This document shows positions 12,393 through 20,802 of a stretch of DNA of 30,519 bases, piece after piece. Position numbers and translations under genes: made by a program. This stretch comes from an uncultured Moraxellaceae bacterium (GTDB lineage Bacteria > Pseudomonadota > Gammaproteobacteria > Pseudomonadales > Moraxellaceae), in the NCBI GenBank assembly GCA_937928295.1, contig CALEYY010000208.1, positions 1 to 30,519 on the forward strand, read 5' to 3'. Under the pieces are notes generated by a model, which worked only from the letters and a program-made list of their open reading frames with translations, did not search any database and was not told the origin of the DNA. Each line of letters opens with the position of its first letter. Positions within the stretch are counted from its first letter, which is position 1.

Positions 12393-15343
12393 GCCGAAAA
12401 ATCCTCTGGATGGACTGCCGGGCAATTGGCCCAGGGCAGGGTGATCTGCACGATGACGCCCTGACCCTGGTCGTAATCGCGCTTGTCGATAAGCTGGATG
12501 CGACCCTGGTGGGCCTCGATGATGCCGTGCACCAGCGCCAGTCCGAGGCCGGTGCCTTTGCCGGGCGGCTTGGTGGTGACGAAGGGCTCGAACAGGTTGG
12601 CGCGGATATCGCCATCCGGCAGGCCGTGGCCGAAGTCTTCGATTTCGATACGCACCTGGCTGCCATGACGGCTGGCGCGCATGGCGACGCGACCTTGCTG
12701 GGTGCTGGCATCACGGGCATTGCTGAGCAGGTTGATGAAGACCTGGCAGAGGCGCTGGGCATCACCGCGAACATGCAGGTTGTCGCGGATCTGGCAGTCG
12801 AAATCGGTGAAGCGCGCTTCCGGCGACAGCTTCAGCAGATGCACGGCCTCAGCCATCACGGCCGCCAGCGGCACGGCCTCGAACTCACCGCTGGCGTGAT
12901 GCTCACTGCGCGAAAAGCCGACCAGCGATTGCACGATGCGGCTGACGCGCTGGGTCTGCTCTAGGATGCTCTGTGCGGTGTCGTTGACTTCGTGACCATC
13001 GGGAAATTCGGCGCGCAGGTTCTGCGCCATTGATGCAATCCCGGTGATCGGGTTGCCGATTTCGTGGGCGACGCCGGCGGCGAGGCGGCCGATCGCGGCT
13101 AGGCGCTCGGCATGTTGCAGGCGCGACTCCAGCTGCTGCATGGGGCTGACATCCTCCATGACAAGCACCTGGCTGCCGGCGGCATCGCCAATCACCGCGC
13201 GATGCAGGTTGAGCCAGCGCACCTGGCCGTCAATCTCCAGGCGGGTGCGCAGCTGCTGAGCATTGGGGTTGATCAGAAACTCCGCAAACACCTGGCTCCA
13301 CGGCGCGGGCAGGTCTTCCAGCCGGGCACCGATCATGAGCGCGTCGGCGCAGCCGGTGATCTGCATCATGGCGTGATTCCAGCTCATGATTTCGAGGTCG
13401 CCGGCCAGCGTGCAGACGCCCAGTGGCAAGTCATGCAGCGTCTGGCGATGGAAGCGGCGCAGCAGATCGAGCTCGCCGGCGAGACCGGAAAGCTTGTCGC
13501 GATACTCTTCGAGGCGCAGCTCGATGTAGTGAATGTCGTCGCCCGGCGAGTGCGCGAGGATCTTGTGCGGCAAATACTCATCCAGCAGTTCTTGCGCCAT
13601 GCTCGGGCCGAGCAGGCCGGAGAGATTGGCGTTGAGCTGCTCGCGCAGGCGGCGCAGGGCATAGGGGCGGCGCTCGTCGTGGCGCAGGGCAAGGTCTTGC
13701 AGCGCCATGCGCACTTCGCGCTCGGCGGTGACCGGCCCGAGCGAGGGCGACAGGGCGGTGATGAAGGCATCGGTGGTATCGGCGCTCAGGCCCCAGCGTA
13801 CCGGGCTGCGCAGGTTGTCGACTGAGCAGGCATCGGCGATCTCCTTGTCATCGGCACTTTGCTTGCTGAGCAGTGACACCGCCAGCATGAGCGCGATGTT
13901 GAGGAGCGTGGCGATCAGACCCATGGCCTGCCAGTGGCTTAATTGATTACTGACTTCGAGGCCGAGCCAGACGCTGGTATCGAGCTCGGGCATGAAAAAT
14001 GACGGCACGGCCAGCGTGATGAACCAGGTCAGTATGCCGGCAGCGAGGCCACTGATGACGCCGGCGCTGGTGGCGCGGGGCCAGAACAGCAGGGCCAGCA
14101 TACTGGGCGTGAGCTGGATGGTGGCGACAAACGACAGCATCGACATTTCCGTGCTGTCTGGCCTCAGTGCCGGCAGCCACGACAACAGGAAAGCCCCGCT
14201 GGGAATGAGGGCAATCAGCAGGCGTTGCTGCCGCAGGGTACGCTGGTACAGATCGTCACCGGTAGACAGCCCGCGAATCGGCAGCAGGACATGATTGAGC
14301 AGCATGTTGGCCAAGGCCAGGGTGGTGACAATCAGAATGCCGCTGGACGCGGCCAGCGTGCCGACGAACAGGATCAGCGTCATCCACGGCGATTCGGATT
14401 GCAGGGTGATGCCCAGGCTGAAATAGGTCGGCGGCAGGTTGAGCTGCAGGGCCTCGCCGGCCCAGAGCAGAATGGGGATGCCGATGGCCATCAGCATGAA
14501 GTAGAGCGGCACGCCCCAGCTGGCGGTGACCAGGTCGCGAGGCTCGCGATTTTCGGTGAAGGCCATCTGATACATGCAAGGCATGACCACGGCGGCGAAA
14601 AAGAACAGCAGCAACAAGCTGTGCCAGTAGCCGCCCTGAAGCGGTTGATACATTTGCTGCAGCGCGCCGGGATTGGCGGCCAGCCATTGCCCGAGGCCGG
14701 TGTCGCCGCCGAGAACACCAAAGTAGGCATAACCCGTAACGGCCAGCATGGCGAGCAGTTTGATCAGAGACTCGACGGCAATGGCAATGACCAGACCATC
14801 ATGGCTAGGGCCACGGGCATTGCGCTGGCGTGTGCCGAAGAGCAGCGTGAAACAGATCAGCACACCACAGAAGAAGGCACCCATGCTGCGCGTGCTGTGG
14901 CCGCCGGTGAGCAGAAAGACGAGGTCGGCCATGGTCTGCATCTGTGCCGTCAGCAGTGGCATCACACCGACCAGTATGGCCAAGGTGGCGATGCTGCCCA
15001 CGCCCTGGCTGCGAAAGCGAAACGCCAGCAGGTCGGGCAGGGAATGCAGCTGATGGGTTTTTGCCAGGCGCAGAATGGGTTGCAGGAACATCGGCGCCAC
15101 CAGAAAAGCACCTGACAGCCCCATGTAGAAGGCGAGGAAGTTGTAGCCGAAGTCAGCGGCGAACTGAACGACGCCGTACAGCCCCCAGGAGCTGATGAAT
15201 ACGCCCAGCGAAAGCGTATAGACCGCCGGGTGACGAACCCAGCGCAGCGGCAGCCAGCCTTTCTCGCTGGCATGAGCGACCAAGAACAGCAGGCCCAGAT
15301 AGGCCACGCTGAGCGTAAACAGAACGGCCGGACTAAAGATCAT
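12389..15343 (-). CDS. cbrA: CbrA-type sensor histidine kinase with sodium/solute-symporter domain
   Basis: A 984-residue membrane kinase starts at ATG 15343 (MIFSPAVLFTLSVAYLG); 13 further residues to 15382 are unlikely to be used. Residues 1 to about 490 form a sodium/solute symporter (SLC5)-like domain with about 13 hydrophobic helices. A helical linker follows, then a PAS-like domain (about 627-727; SWNHAMMQITG), a dimerisation domain with phospho-accepting His760 (AAGVAHEIGNPITGI) and an ATPase domain with N box NLLSNARDA, IEDFGHGLP and GKGTGLGLALVHGI. It should phosphorylate CbrB, whose gene overlaps by 4 bp. In P. putida CbrA the transporter part takes up histidine; here the substrate is unknown. 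It overlaps the upstream small ORF by 11 bp, suggesting translational coupling. Confidence 0.93.
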   Translation of the reverse strand: MIFSPAVLFTLSVAYLGLLFLVAHASEKGWLPLRWVRHPAVYTLSLGVFISSWGLYGVVQFAADFGYNFLAFYMGLSGAFLVAPMFLQPILRLAKTHQLHSLPDLLAFRFRSQGVGSIATLAILVGVMPLLTAQMQTMADLVFLLTGGHSTRSMGAFFCGVLICFTLLFGTRQRNARGPSHDGLVIAIAVESLIKLLAMLAVTGYAYFGVLGGDTGLGQWLAANPGALQQMYQPLQGGYWHSLLLLFFFAAVVMPCMYQMAFTENREPRDLVTASWGVPLYFMLMAIGIPILLWAGEALQLNLPPTYFSLGITLQSESPWMTLILFVGTLAASSGILIVTTLALANMLLNHVLLPIRGLSTGDDLYQRTLRQQRLLIALIPSGAFLLSWLPALRPDSTEMSMLSFVATIQLTPSMLALLFWPRATSAGVISGLAAGILTWFITLAVPSFFMPELDTSVWLGLEVSNQLSHWQAMGLIATLLNIALMLAVSLLSKQSADDKEIADACSVDNLRSPVRWGLSADTTDAFITALSPSLGPVTAEREVRMALQDLALRHDERRPYALRRLREQLNANLSGLLGPSMAQELLDEYLPHKILAHSPGDDIHYIELRLEEYRDKLSGLAGELDLLRRFHRQTLHDLPLGVCTLAGDLEIMSWNHAMMQITGCADALMIGARLEDLPAPWSQVFAEFLINPNAQQLRTRLEIDGQVRWLNLHRAVIGDAAGSQVLVMEDVSPMQQLESRLQHAERLAAIGRLAAGVAHEIGNPITGIASMAQNLRAEFPDGHEVNDTAQSILEQTQRVSRIVQSLVGFSRSEHHASGEFEAVPLAAVMAEAVHLLKLSPEARFTDFDCQIRDNLHVRGDAQRLCQVFINLLSNARDASTQQGRVAMRASRHGSQVRIEIEDFGHGLPDGDIRANLFEPFVTTKPPGKGTGLGLALVHGIIEAHQGRIQLIDKRDYDQGQGVIVQITLPWANCPAVHPEDFSA

Positions 15344-15509
15344 TGAGGTCTCTGCTGCGGGCGATCCAGAAAGCCAGCACAATCAGCAGCGCCCAAATTA
15401 CATAGGGGCGATACCACGCGCTGCCGTTGGCGCTCCACCAGTCAATCACGATGGGCGAAAGCAGAAAGGCGCCGGCCACGAACAATAAAATCAGACGATC
15501 AATATACAT
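15333..15509 (-). CDS. Small two-helix membrane protein upstream of cbrA (CbrX-like)
   Basis: A 58-residue ORF starts at ATG 15509 (MYIDRLILLFVAGAFLLSP), overlapping the start of cbrA by 11 bp. It has two hydrophobic segments (residues 6-22 and about 34-50), an internal DWWSANGSAWYRPY linker and a polar C-terminus ARSRDLNDL. An upstream in-frame GTG at 15527 would add six residues. Pseudomonas carries a small membrane-protein ORF at the same position, called cbrX in P. putida as I recall. The size, topology and overlap fit that gene. It may partner CbrA or simply couple translation; function is unknown. Confidence 0.8.
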   Translation of the reverse strand: MYIDRLILLFVAGAFLLSPIVIDWWSANGSAWYRPYVIWALLIVLAFWIARSRDLNDL

Positions 15510-15527
15510 GCGCAACCCCGCTGGCAC

Positions 15528-15544
15528 TGTTACGCAAGGTAACA
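15528..15544. promoter_or_regulatory. TGTTAC-N5-GTAACA palindrome upstream of the cbrX-like ORF and cbrA
   Basis: TGTTAC (15528-15533), GCAAG, GTAACA (15539-15544) uses the same half-sites as the putative CbrB activating sequence at 10981-11017. It overlaps the gluQRS stop codon, 19 bp before the small ORF. It could be an autoregulatory CbrB site. As RNA it would form a 6-bp hairpin with TTTT following on the plus strand only. Confidence 0.4.
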
Positions 15545-16453
15545 GTTTTGATCGGAACTGTCAGGGTGAGGGATGCGTTCCGGGGCCCAATTTGCGCAGG
15601 CCCAGGCCAGTATTTCTGCCGGTTGCGCGCTGCGCAGCGCTGGCAATGGCGACTGCCCGAGCGCGGCCAAGGCTTGCCACACATTGTCGGCTGCTTTGGC
15701 GTTGTCGAGGGCCGGGGCATGATTTTGCTTGGACAGCTTCTGGCCGTTCTCTGCCGTTACCAACGGCAGGTGCAGGTAGCGCGGTCTGGACAGGTTCAGG
15801 CATTGCATGAGCCAGCATTGGCGAGCGGTATTGTCGAGCAGGTCAACGCCGCGTACCACTTCTGTGACGCCGGCGGCGGCATCATCCACCACGACAGCAA
15901 GCTGGTAGGCATAAAGGCCGTCGCGGCGCTTCAGCACGATGTCGCCGACCTCGTCGTGTAAGCGGCTATGCAATTCGCCACGCAAAGCGTCCGTAAAGGA
16001 TAGACGGCCGGCAGCGTGCGTGCGCAGCCGCCAGGCTGTGTCGCGACTGCTGAGTGCGGCACCCGCAACGGAACATGCGCCGGTGCAAGTGCTGCACGAG
16101 CTGAGTCGATGATGCGTTCTAGCGTGATCGAGCAGTTGATTGCGTGAGCAGCGGCAGGGGTAGAGCAGGTCCTGATCGAGGAGCTGTTGCAGCGCGGCTT
16201 CGTAGTGTTCGGCGCGTGGCAGCTGCCAGGTCACCGGGCCATCCCAGAGTAGGCCGTGTGCCTCAAGGCAGCGCAGGATGTCTGCGCTGGCACCGGCTTC
16301 GGTGCGCGGCGGATCAAGGTCTTCGATGCGCAGCAGCCATTGGCCGCCTTGCTGTCGGGCACTAACATAGCTGCCGACAGCGGCCAGCAGGGAGCCGGCA
16401 TGCAAACGCCCCGTGGGGGACGGGGCGAAGCGACCAACGACAGATCGGGTGAT
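15530..16453 (-). CDS. gluQRS: Glutamyl-Q tRNA(Asp) synthetase, start codon not canonical
   Basis: GluQRS attaches glutamate to queuosine in tRNA(Asp); it is a short GluRS paralogue without an anticodon-binding domain. The core from VVGRFAPSPTGRLHAGSLLAAVGSY is intact, with RIEDLDPPR, the zinc-site cysteines (CRCSRNQ and SCSTCTGAC), VVRGVDLLDNTARQ and the KMSKS-like KLSKQN. The domain is about 300 residues, normal length. The frame is open back to TTG 16609, but that part merely shadows dksA. Between the dksA stop codon (16458) and the conserved GRFAPSP there is no in-frame ATG, GTG or TTG; an ATC at 16451-16453 sits where relatives begin (7 residues before GRFAPSP). I mark it as the start, tentatively. 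dksA-gluQRS linkage is typical for the order. Confidence 0.88.
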   Translation of the reverse strand: MTRSVVGRFAPSPTGRLHAGSLLAAVGSYVSARQQGGQWLLRIEDLDPPRTEAGASADILRCLEAHGLLWDGPVTWQLPRAEHYEAALQQLLDQDLLYPCRCSRNQLLDHARTHHRLSSCSTCTGACSVAGAALSSRDTAWRLRTHAAGRLSFTDALRGELHSRLHDEVGDIVLKRRDGLYAYQLAVVVDDAAAGVTEVVRGVDLLDNTARQCWLMQCLNLSRPRYLHLPLVTAENGQKLSKQNHAPALDNAKAADNVWQALAALGQSPLPALRSAQPAEILAWACANWAPERIPHPDSSDQNCYLA

Positions 16454-16457
16454 GGCG

Positions 16458-16937
16458 TCAGCCGCCCAGCAGCTGCTTTTCCTTGATTTCCTGCAGGCTC
16501 TTGCAGTCGATGCAAAGTGTGGCGGTCGGGCGCGCTTCCAGACGACGAATGCCGATTTCAACGCCGCAATCGTCGCAGTAACCGTAATCGTCTTTTTCGA
16601 TGCGCTCAAGCGTGGAGTCGATCTTCTTGATCAGTTTGCGCTCACGATCGCGTGTACGCAGTTCCAGCGAGAATTCTTCTTCCTGCGTGGCGCGGTCATT
16701 TGGGTCGGGCAGGCTGCCGGATTCGTCTTGCATGTGATGCACGGTACGATCGACTTCCTGCATCAGCTCCTGCTTCCAAGCACCGAGGATGCTGCGGAAA
16801 TGTTCGCGTTGCGGCAGCGACATGTAGTCTTCGCCCTTCGCTTCTTTGTAAGGGGCGAGACCATAAATAAGGCCATTGCCAGCCACGACTTTCTTCTTGG
16901 CGCTGGAGGCGGGTTTTTCGCTGGTGCGGGTAGCCAT
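16458..16937 (-). CDS. dksA: RNA polymerase-binding transcription factor DksA
   Basis: DksA binds the RNA polymerase secondary channel and, with ppGpp, represses rRNA promoters and activates amino-acid genes. The coiled-coil tip has the DxxxD-type acidic motif in LPDPNDRATQEEE. The zinc finger is complete: CDDCGVEIGIRRLEARP to CIDC (CxxC-x17-CxxC). The protein has 159 residues from ATG 16937, or 161 from ATG 16943. I prefer 16937, because the only Shine-Dalgarno-like GAG is 8 nt before it but 2 nt before 16943. The lysine/alanine-rich N-terminus (SEKPASSAKKK) is usual in Pseudomonadales. A sigma70-like promoter is visible upstream. Confidence 0.96.
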   Translation of the reverse strand: MATRTSEKPASSAKKKVVAGNGLIYGLAPYKEAKGEDYMSLPQREHFRSILGAWKQELMQEVDRTVHHMQDESGSLPDPNDRATQEEEFSLELRTRDRERKLIKKIDSTLERIEKDDYGYCDDCGVEIGIRRLEARPTATLCIDCKSLQEIKEKQLLGG

Positions 16938-16964
16938 GTTCATTTCTCAAAAACCAATCAGGAA

Positions 16965-16994
16965 TCTATAACAGAGGCAGTCAGACGGCGCAAA
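16965..16994 (-). promoter_or_regulatory. Possible sigma70 promoter for dksA
   Basis: On the minus strand TTTGCG (16989-16994) is followed after 18 bp by TATAGA (16965-16970), with an upstream TG giving an extended -10 (TGTTATAGA). It lies in the 67-bp gap between the Rieske gene and dksA. Confidence 0.35.
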
Positions 16995-17004
16995 CCTTCT
17001 CTGC

Positions 17005-17343
17005 CTATTGTGCGTTTGTTGCGGTTTCTGCCAAGCGAATTTCGCCAGACACAATGCTGATGGGCACGCTGAGCAGCGACTCGCCGTGGCAAGGGCCGGC
17101 CACGCAGCGGCCATCTTCCACTTGAAACAAGGCGCCATGATTACTGCACAGCAGGTAATGCTGCTCGCAGTCCATGAACTCGTCCGGATTAAACTCCAGG
17201 TTGATGCCCAGGTGTGGACAAATGTTCTGCCAAGCATAAACCTGGGCATCGCGCAGCACGAGGATGACTTCACCGGCCGGCGAGCGAAAGCTGCGGCCGA
17301 CATTCTCTTCCAGTTCGCTAAGCGCGCAAAGCCTGAAGCTCAT
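17005..17343 (-). CDS. Rieske [2Fe-2S] ferredoxin-like protein
   Basis: A 112-residue soluble protein starts at ATG 17343 (MSFRLCALSELEENVGRSF); the frame is open further upstream but only as a shadow of the kinase gene. It has both Rieske cluster motifs: CPH in NICPHLGIN (Cys42, His44) and CSNH in LLCSNHGALF (Cys66, His69), followed by CVAGPCHGESLLSVPI. This is a stand-alone small Rieske protein, as in ferredoxin components of oxygenases or NirD-like proteins. No oxygenase is nearby. The kinase stop codon is 2 bp upstream, so the two genes form an operon. The electron-transfer partner cannot be read from the sequence. Confidence 0.88.
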   Translation of the reverse strand: MSFRLCALSELEENVGRSFRSPAGEVILVLRDAQVYAWQNICPHLGINLEFNPDEFMDCEQHYLLCSNHGALFQVEDGRCVAGPCHGESLLSVPISIVSGEIRLAETATNAQ

Positions 17344-17345
17344 GG

Positions 17346-18338
17346 TCAGCCCTCCAGCAGCTCGCGGTATTGCGCCAAGGGCAGGCGCGGGCCGTATTGG
17401 CTGACTACGGCGCTGGCAGTTTTCAGCGCCAGACGGGTGCTTTGCTCCAGCGTCCAGCCCTGACTGAGACCGTGCAGCACGGCGCCCGCAACGCTGTCGC
17501 CAGCGCCGAGGGTATCGATGGCTTGCGCCGGCACGGCGGGCAATTCGAGGATGGAGTGCTGTGTCCACGCCCAGGCACCTTCGGCGCCGCGCGTCAGCAC
17601 GCCGGCCTGCGCGACCTGGCGCAAGGCGGTGAGCGCGACATCAAGGTCGTCGCTACCGGCAAAGCTCTTGGCTTCCCATTCGTTGCAGAACAGCAGATCC
17701 ACGCCATCGCCGAGCAGTTCGCGCAGCTGCGGCTGGAAGTATTGCACCATGGCCGGGTCGGAGAAGGTCAGCGCCAGCTTCACGCCGGCCGCGCGGGCTT
17801 CTGTGCGTGCTAGAGCCACGGCCGCGCGCGCACTTTCCGATGTGCTGAGATAGCCCTCGATATAAAGCCAGCGGCTGGCGCGCAAGGCATCCAGATCAAG
17901 CTCGCTGACCGAGACATCGGCGGTAATGCCGAGATAGGTGTTCATGGTGCGCTCGCTGTCGGGCGTGACCATGACCACGCAGGTGCCCGAAACGCCTTCC
18001 GGGCGCTGCTCCTGCAAGTTGGTGCTGACGCCGGCGGCGATCAGGTCGCTGCGATAAAAGTCACCGAGGCTGTCGGCGGCGACCTTGCAGCTGTAGAAGC
18101 AGCGGCTGCCAAAGGCACTGGCGGCGATGATGCTGTTGGCGGCAGAACCACCGGAGGCTTGTTTTTCGCGCGGGTGCTTGCTGTCCAGCGCGCTCAGCAG
18201 ACGCGCCTGGGCATCGGCTTCGGCGAGCGTCATCACGCCCTTCTCGATGCTTTGGCTTTGCAGAAAATCATCTTCCACCCGATATTCGAGATCGACCAGG
18301 GCATTGCCCACGGCGTACACATCAAAACGCGTTGTCAT
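17346..18338 (-). CDS. PfkB-family sugar/nucleoside kinase (adenosine-kinase-like)
   Basis: A 330-residue kinase starts at ATG 18338 (MTTRFDVYAVGNALVDLEYRV); a frame extension to 18446 is not conserved. Signatures are GNALVD at the substrate side, the first PfkB motif SGGSAANSIIAASAFG (62-77), WEAKSFAG, and the second motif DTLGAGDSVAGAVLHGL with the catalytic-base Asp281 in GAGD. Proteins of this type are annotated as adenosine kinase or ribokinase-like kinases in proteobacteria; the substrate cannot be fixed from the sequence. It is divergent from mrcB (139-bp gap) and heads a two-gene unit with the Rieske protein. Confidence 0.88.
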   Translation of the reverse strand: MTTRFDVYAVGNALVDLEYRVEDDFLQSQSIEKGVMTLAEADAQARLLSALDSKHPREKQASGGSAANSIIAASAFGSRCFYSCKVAADSLGDFYRSDLIAAGVSTNLQEQRPEGVSGTCVVMVTPDSERTMNTYLGITADVSVSELDLDALRASRWLYIEGYLSTSESARAAVALARTEARAAGVKLALTFSDPAMVQYFQPQLRELLGDGVDLLFCNEWEAKSFAGSDDLDVALTALRQVAQAGVLTRGAEGAWAWTQHSILELPAVPAQAIDTLGAGDSVAGAVLHGLSQGWTLEQSTRLALKTASAVVSQYGPRLPLAQYRELLEG

Positions 18339-18426
18339 AAGGTTCTCGTGCTCGGTGGTGGCAGAATCAAGCGGTGGAAAAACGCCCGCATTATAGTGAG
18401 GCTTGCGGCGAACGCCATCCTGCAAG

Positions 18427-18456
18427 TTACCGCAGGGCCATGGCAATCGTTACAAT
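18427..18456 (+). promoter_or_regulatory. Possible sigma70 promoter for mrcB
   Basis: TACAAT (18451-18456) is one mismatch from TATAAT. TTACCG (18427-18432) lies 18 bp upstream as a weak -35. It is placed 22 bp before the mrcB GTG start. Confidence 0.35.
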
Positions 18457-18477
18457 CGGCCTACTTTTTGTTTGTGA

Positions 18478-20802
18478 GTGCTCAACATCGTGTCCAAACC
18501 CGGCAGTCTCTGGCAGCGCATCCAACCTGCAGTCGTTTTGCTGCTGATGCTGGTGGCACTGATTACGCTGGTCGGTGGCGGTGCCTATGTGATGCGGCTG
18601 GATGGCATCGTGCGGGAAAAATTCGAGGGCAAGCGCTGGGCCATCCCGGCCAAGGTGTTTGCCCGGCCGCTGACTTTGCAGGTCGGTTTGCCGCTGGGGC
18701 TGAGCGAAGTGCGCAGCGAGCTGACGGAGCTGAACTATCGTGAGCTGGCAGGCGCGCCAACGCCGGGCACTTTTTCGCAGCAGGGCAACACGCTGTATTT
18801 GCACACGCGCGGTTTTTCCTTTGCCGAGACCGAGCGTGAGTCAGCGCAGGTGCTGCGTCTGCAGTTTGATGGCCAGCGCATTGCGTCGCTCGCCAGCACC
18901 TTGCCGCGCGCCAATGGCAGCGTGCGCCTGGAGCCGATGGTGATTGGCGGCATCTACCCCAGCCAGAATGAAGATCGTGTGCTGATCCAGCTTAAGGAGG
19001 CTCCGCCGCATCTGGTCGATGCCCTGATTGCCACCGAAGACCAGCGCTTCTATCACCACATTGGCATTTCCGTTCGCGGCATTCTGCGCGCGGTCTGGGT
19101 CAACTTCAGCAGCGGCTCGGTCCGCCAGGGCGGCAGCACGCTGACGCAGCAGCTGGTGAAGAATTTCTATCTGACGGATGAGCGTTCGCTGCGGCGCAAG
19201 GCCAACGAAGCCATCATGGCGATGCTGCTGGAGTGGCATTACGACAAGAACGAGATTCTTGAGACTTACCTGAATGAAGTGAATCTTGGCCAGCAAGGCA
19301 CGCGCTCGGTGAACGGCTTCGGGCTGGCGGCGCAGTATTACTTCGGACAGCCGATTGCCGAGCTGTCGCTGCCGCAGGTGGCGCTGCTGGTGGGCATGGT
19401 CAAGGGGCCGTCCTATTACAACCCGCGTCGTCAGCCTGAACGGGCGCGCGAGCGTCGCAACATCGTGCTCGACAACCTGTATCGCGAAGGGTTTATCAGC
19501 GCGCCAGACCGCGATCAGGCCATGCTGATGCCGTTGGGCGTGATCGAGAAGCCGACGGCAGCGAGCAATATCTATCCCGATTTTCTCGATTTGGTGCGTC
19601 GTCAGCTGCGCGAGAGCTATCAGCCGGAAGATTTGAGCAGCCAGGGCCTGCAGATTTTCACCACGCTTGATCCGCGCATGCAGAATGCCGCCGAACGGGC
19701 GCTGGTGGGGACGATTGAGCGCCTGCGCACCCAAGGGCGCGCGCTGAACAAGGTTGAAGGCGTGGTGGTCGCGGCGGATAGCCAGACCGGCGAGTTGCGG
19801 GCGCTGGTCGGCGGCTCGGGCCTGTTCACCGGCTATAACCGCGCCATTGATGCGTCGCGCCAGGTCGGTTCGCTGCTCAAGCCCGTCATCTACCTGACGG
19901 CGCTCGGCACGGGGCAGTACACCTGGGCGTCGCCGCTGGACGATGGCCCGGTCGAGGTCGTCAGTGGCGGCGGCAAGCTCTGGCAGCCGCAAAACTACGA
20001 TCAGCAAAGCCACGGCACGGTGACCTTGCAGAGCGCGTTGGCGCATTCGTACAACCAGGCTTCGGTGCGCTTAGGTATGACGCTGGGCCTGCCCGCCATC
20101 ATGCAGACTTTGCAGCAGTTGGGTGTGAGGGTAGACAGCAAGCCGTATCCCTCGCTGCTGCTGGGGGCGTTGAATCAGACGCCGATGCAGGTGTTGCAGC
20201 TTTATCAGACGCTCCTTTCCGGCGGCATTCGTGCGCCGCTGCAAAGTATTGTCGCCGTGGTCAACTCCGAAGGTCGTCCGTTGCAGCAGTTTGTCAGCGA
20301 GCGTCAGCAGATTATTGATCCGGCCGATGCTTATCTGCTGCATTTCGGCTTGCAGCAGGTCATGCGGCAGGGCACGGGAGCGCCGGCATATCAGCGCCTG
20401 CCATCGACCTGGGTGCTGGCGGGCAAGACCGGCACCACCAATGATTTGCGTGACAGCTGGTTTGCCGGCAGTGCCGGGCGCACGCTGGCGGTGGTCTGGC
20501 TCGGTCGCGACGACAACCAGCCGATAGGCTTGTCGGGCGGCACCGGGGCTTTGCCGGTCTGGATCGATTTCATGCAGCAGTTGCAGCCGGCGGCGCCCTT
20601 GCCGGTGGTGCCGGCGGGGGTGAGCTGGCAATGGATTGATGCCGCCAGTGGCCGTCTCAGCGCGGAGAGTTGCAGCGGCGCCTTGCGCGTACCGCTGGCC
20701 GTGAAATCCATGCCTCACGAAAGCACGCCCTGTGCCAGCGGCGGTGTGCCTGCCTTCATCGACTCCATGGTGGATGGCGTGCTGAATCTGTTCCGGCGTT
20801 AA
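18478..20802 (+). CDS. mrcB: Bifunctional penicillin-binding protein 1B
   Basis: This class A PBP polymerises and cross-links peptidoglycan in the periplasm. The 774-residue protein has a cytoplasmic N-terminus, one membrane helix (about 19-38), a UB2H-like region (about 60-150, where LpoB binds in E. coli), a GT51 glycosyltransferase domain with catalytic Glu187 (ATEDQRFYHH) and RQGGSTLTQQLVKN, and a transpeptidase domain with SLLK (Ser465), SYN (524-526) and KTG (650-652). All catalytic motifs are intact. Both GTG 18478 and GTG 18490 are possible starts; the ribosome binding site is poor for each. The stop TAA overlaps the convergent DUF3108 gene's stop within the palindrome TTAA (20799-20802). 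Confidence 0.96.
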   Translation: MLNIVSKPGSLWQRIQPAVVLLLMLVALITLVGGGAYVMRLDGIVREKFEGKRWAIPAKVFARPLTLQVGLPLGLSEVRSELTELNYRELAGAPTPGTFSQQGNTLYLHTRGFSFAETERESAQVLRLQFDGQRIASLASTLPRANGSVRLEPMVIGGIYPSQNEDRVLIQLKEAPPHLVDALIATEDQRFYHHIGISVRGILRAVWVNFSSGSVRQGGSTLTQQLVKNFYLTDERSLRRKANEAIMAMLLEWHYDKNEILETYLNEVNLGQQGTRSVNGFGLAAQYYFGQPIAELSLPQVALLVGMVKGPSYYNPRRQPERARERRNIVLDNLYREGFISAPDRDQAMLMPLGVIEKPTAASNIYPDFLDLVRRQLRESYQPEDLSSQGLQIFTTLDPRMQNAAERALVGTIERLRTQGRALNKVEGVVVAADSQTGELRALVGGSGLFTGYNRAIDASRQVGSLLKPVIYLTALGTGQYTWASPLDDGPVEVVSGGGKLWQPQNYDQQSHGTVTLQSALAHSYNQASVRLGMTLGLPAIMQTLQQLGVRVDSKPYPSLLLGALNQTPMQVLQLYQTLLSGGIRAPLQSIVAVVNSEGRPLQQFVSERQQIIDPADAYLLHFGLQQVMRQGTGAPAYQRLPSTWVLAGKTGTTNDLRDSWFAGSAGRTLAVVWLGRDDNQPIGLSGGTGALPVWIDFMQQLQPAAPLPVVPAGVSWQWIDAASGRLSAESCSGALRVPLAVKSMPHESTPCASGGVPAFIDSMVDGVLNLFRR

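Noticed and set aside
15518..15536. TGGCAC followed by a CGCA as a second sigma54 promoter near cbrA
   Set aside because: The GC doublet is one base off the required spacing and it points towards gluQRS, the wrong direction.
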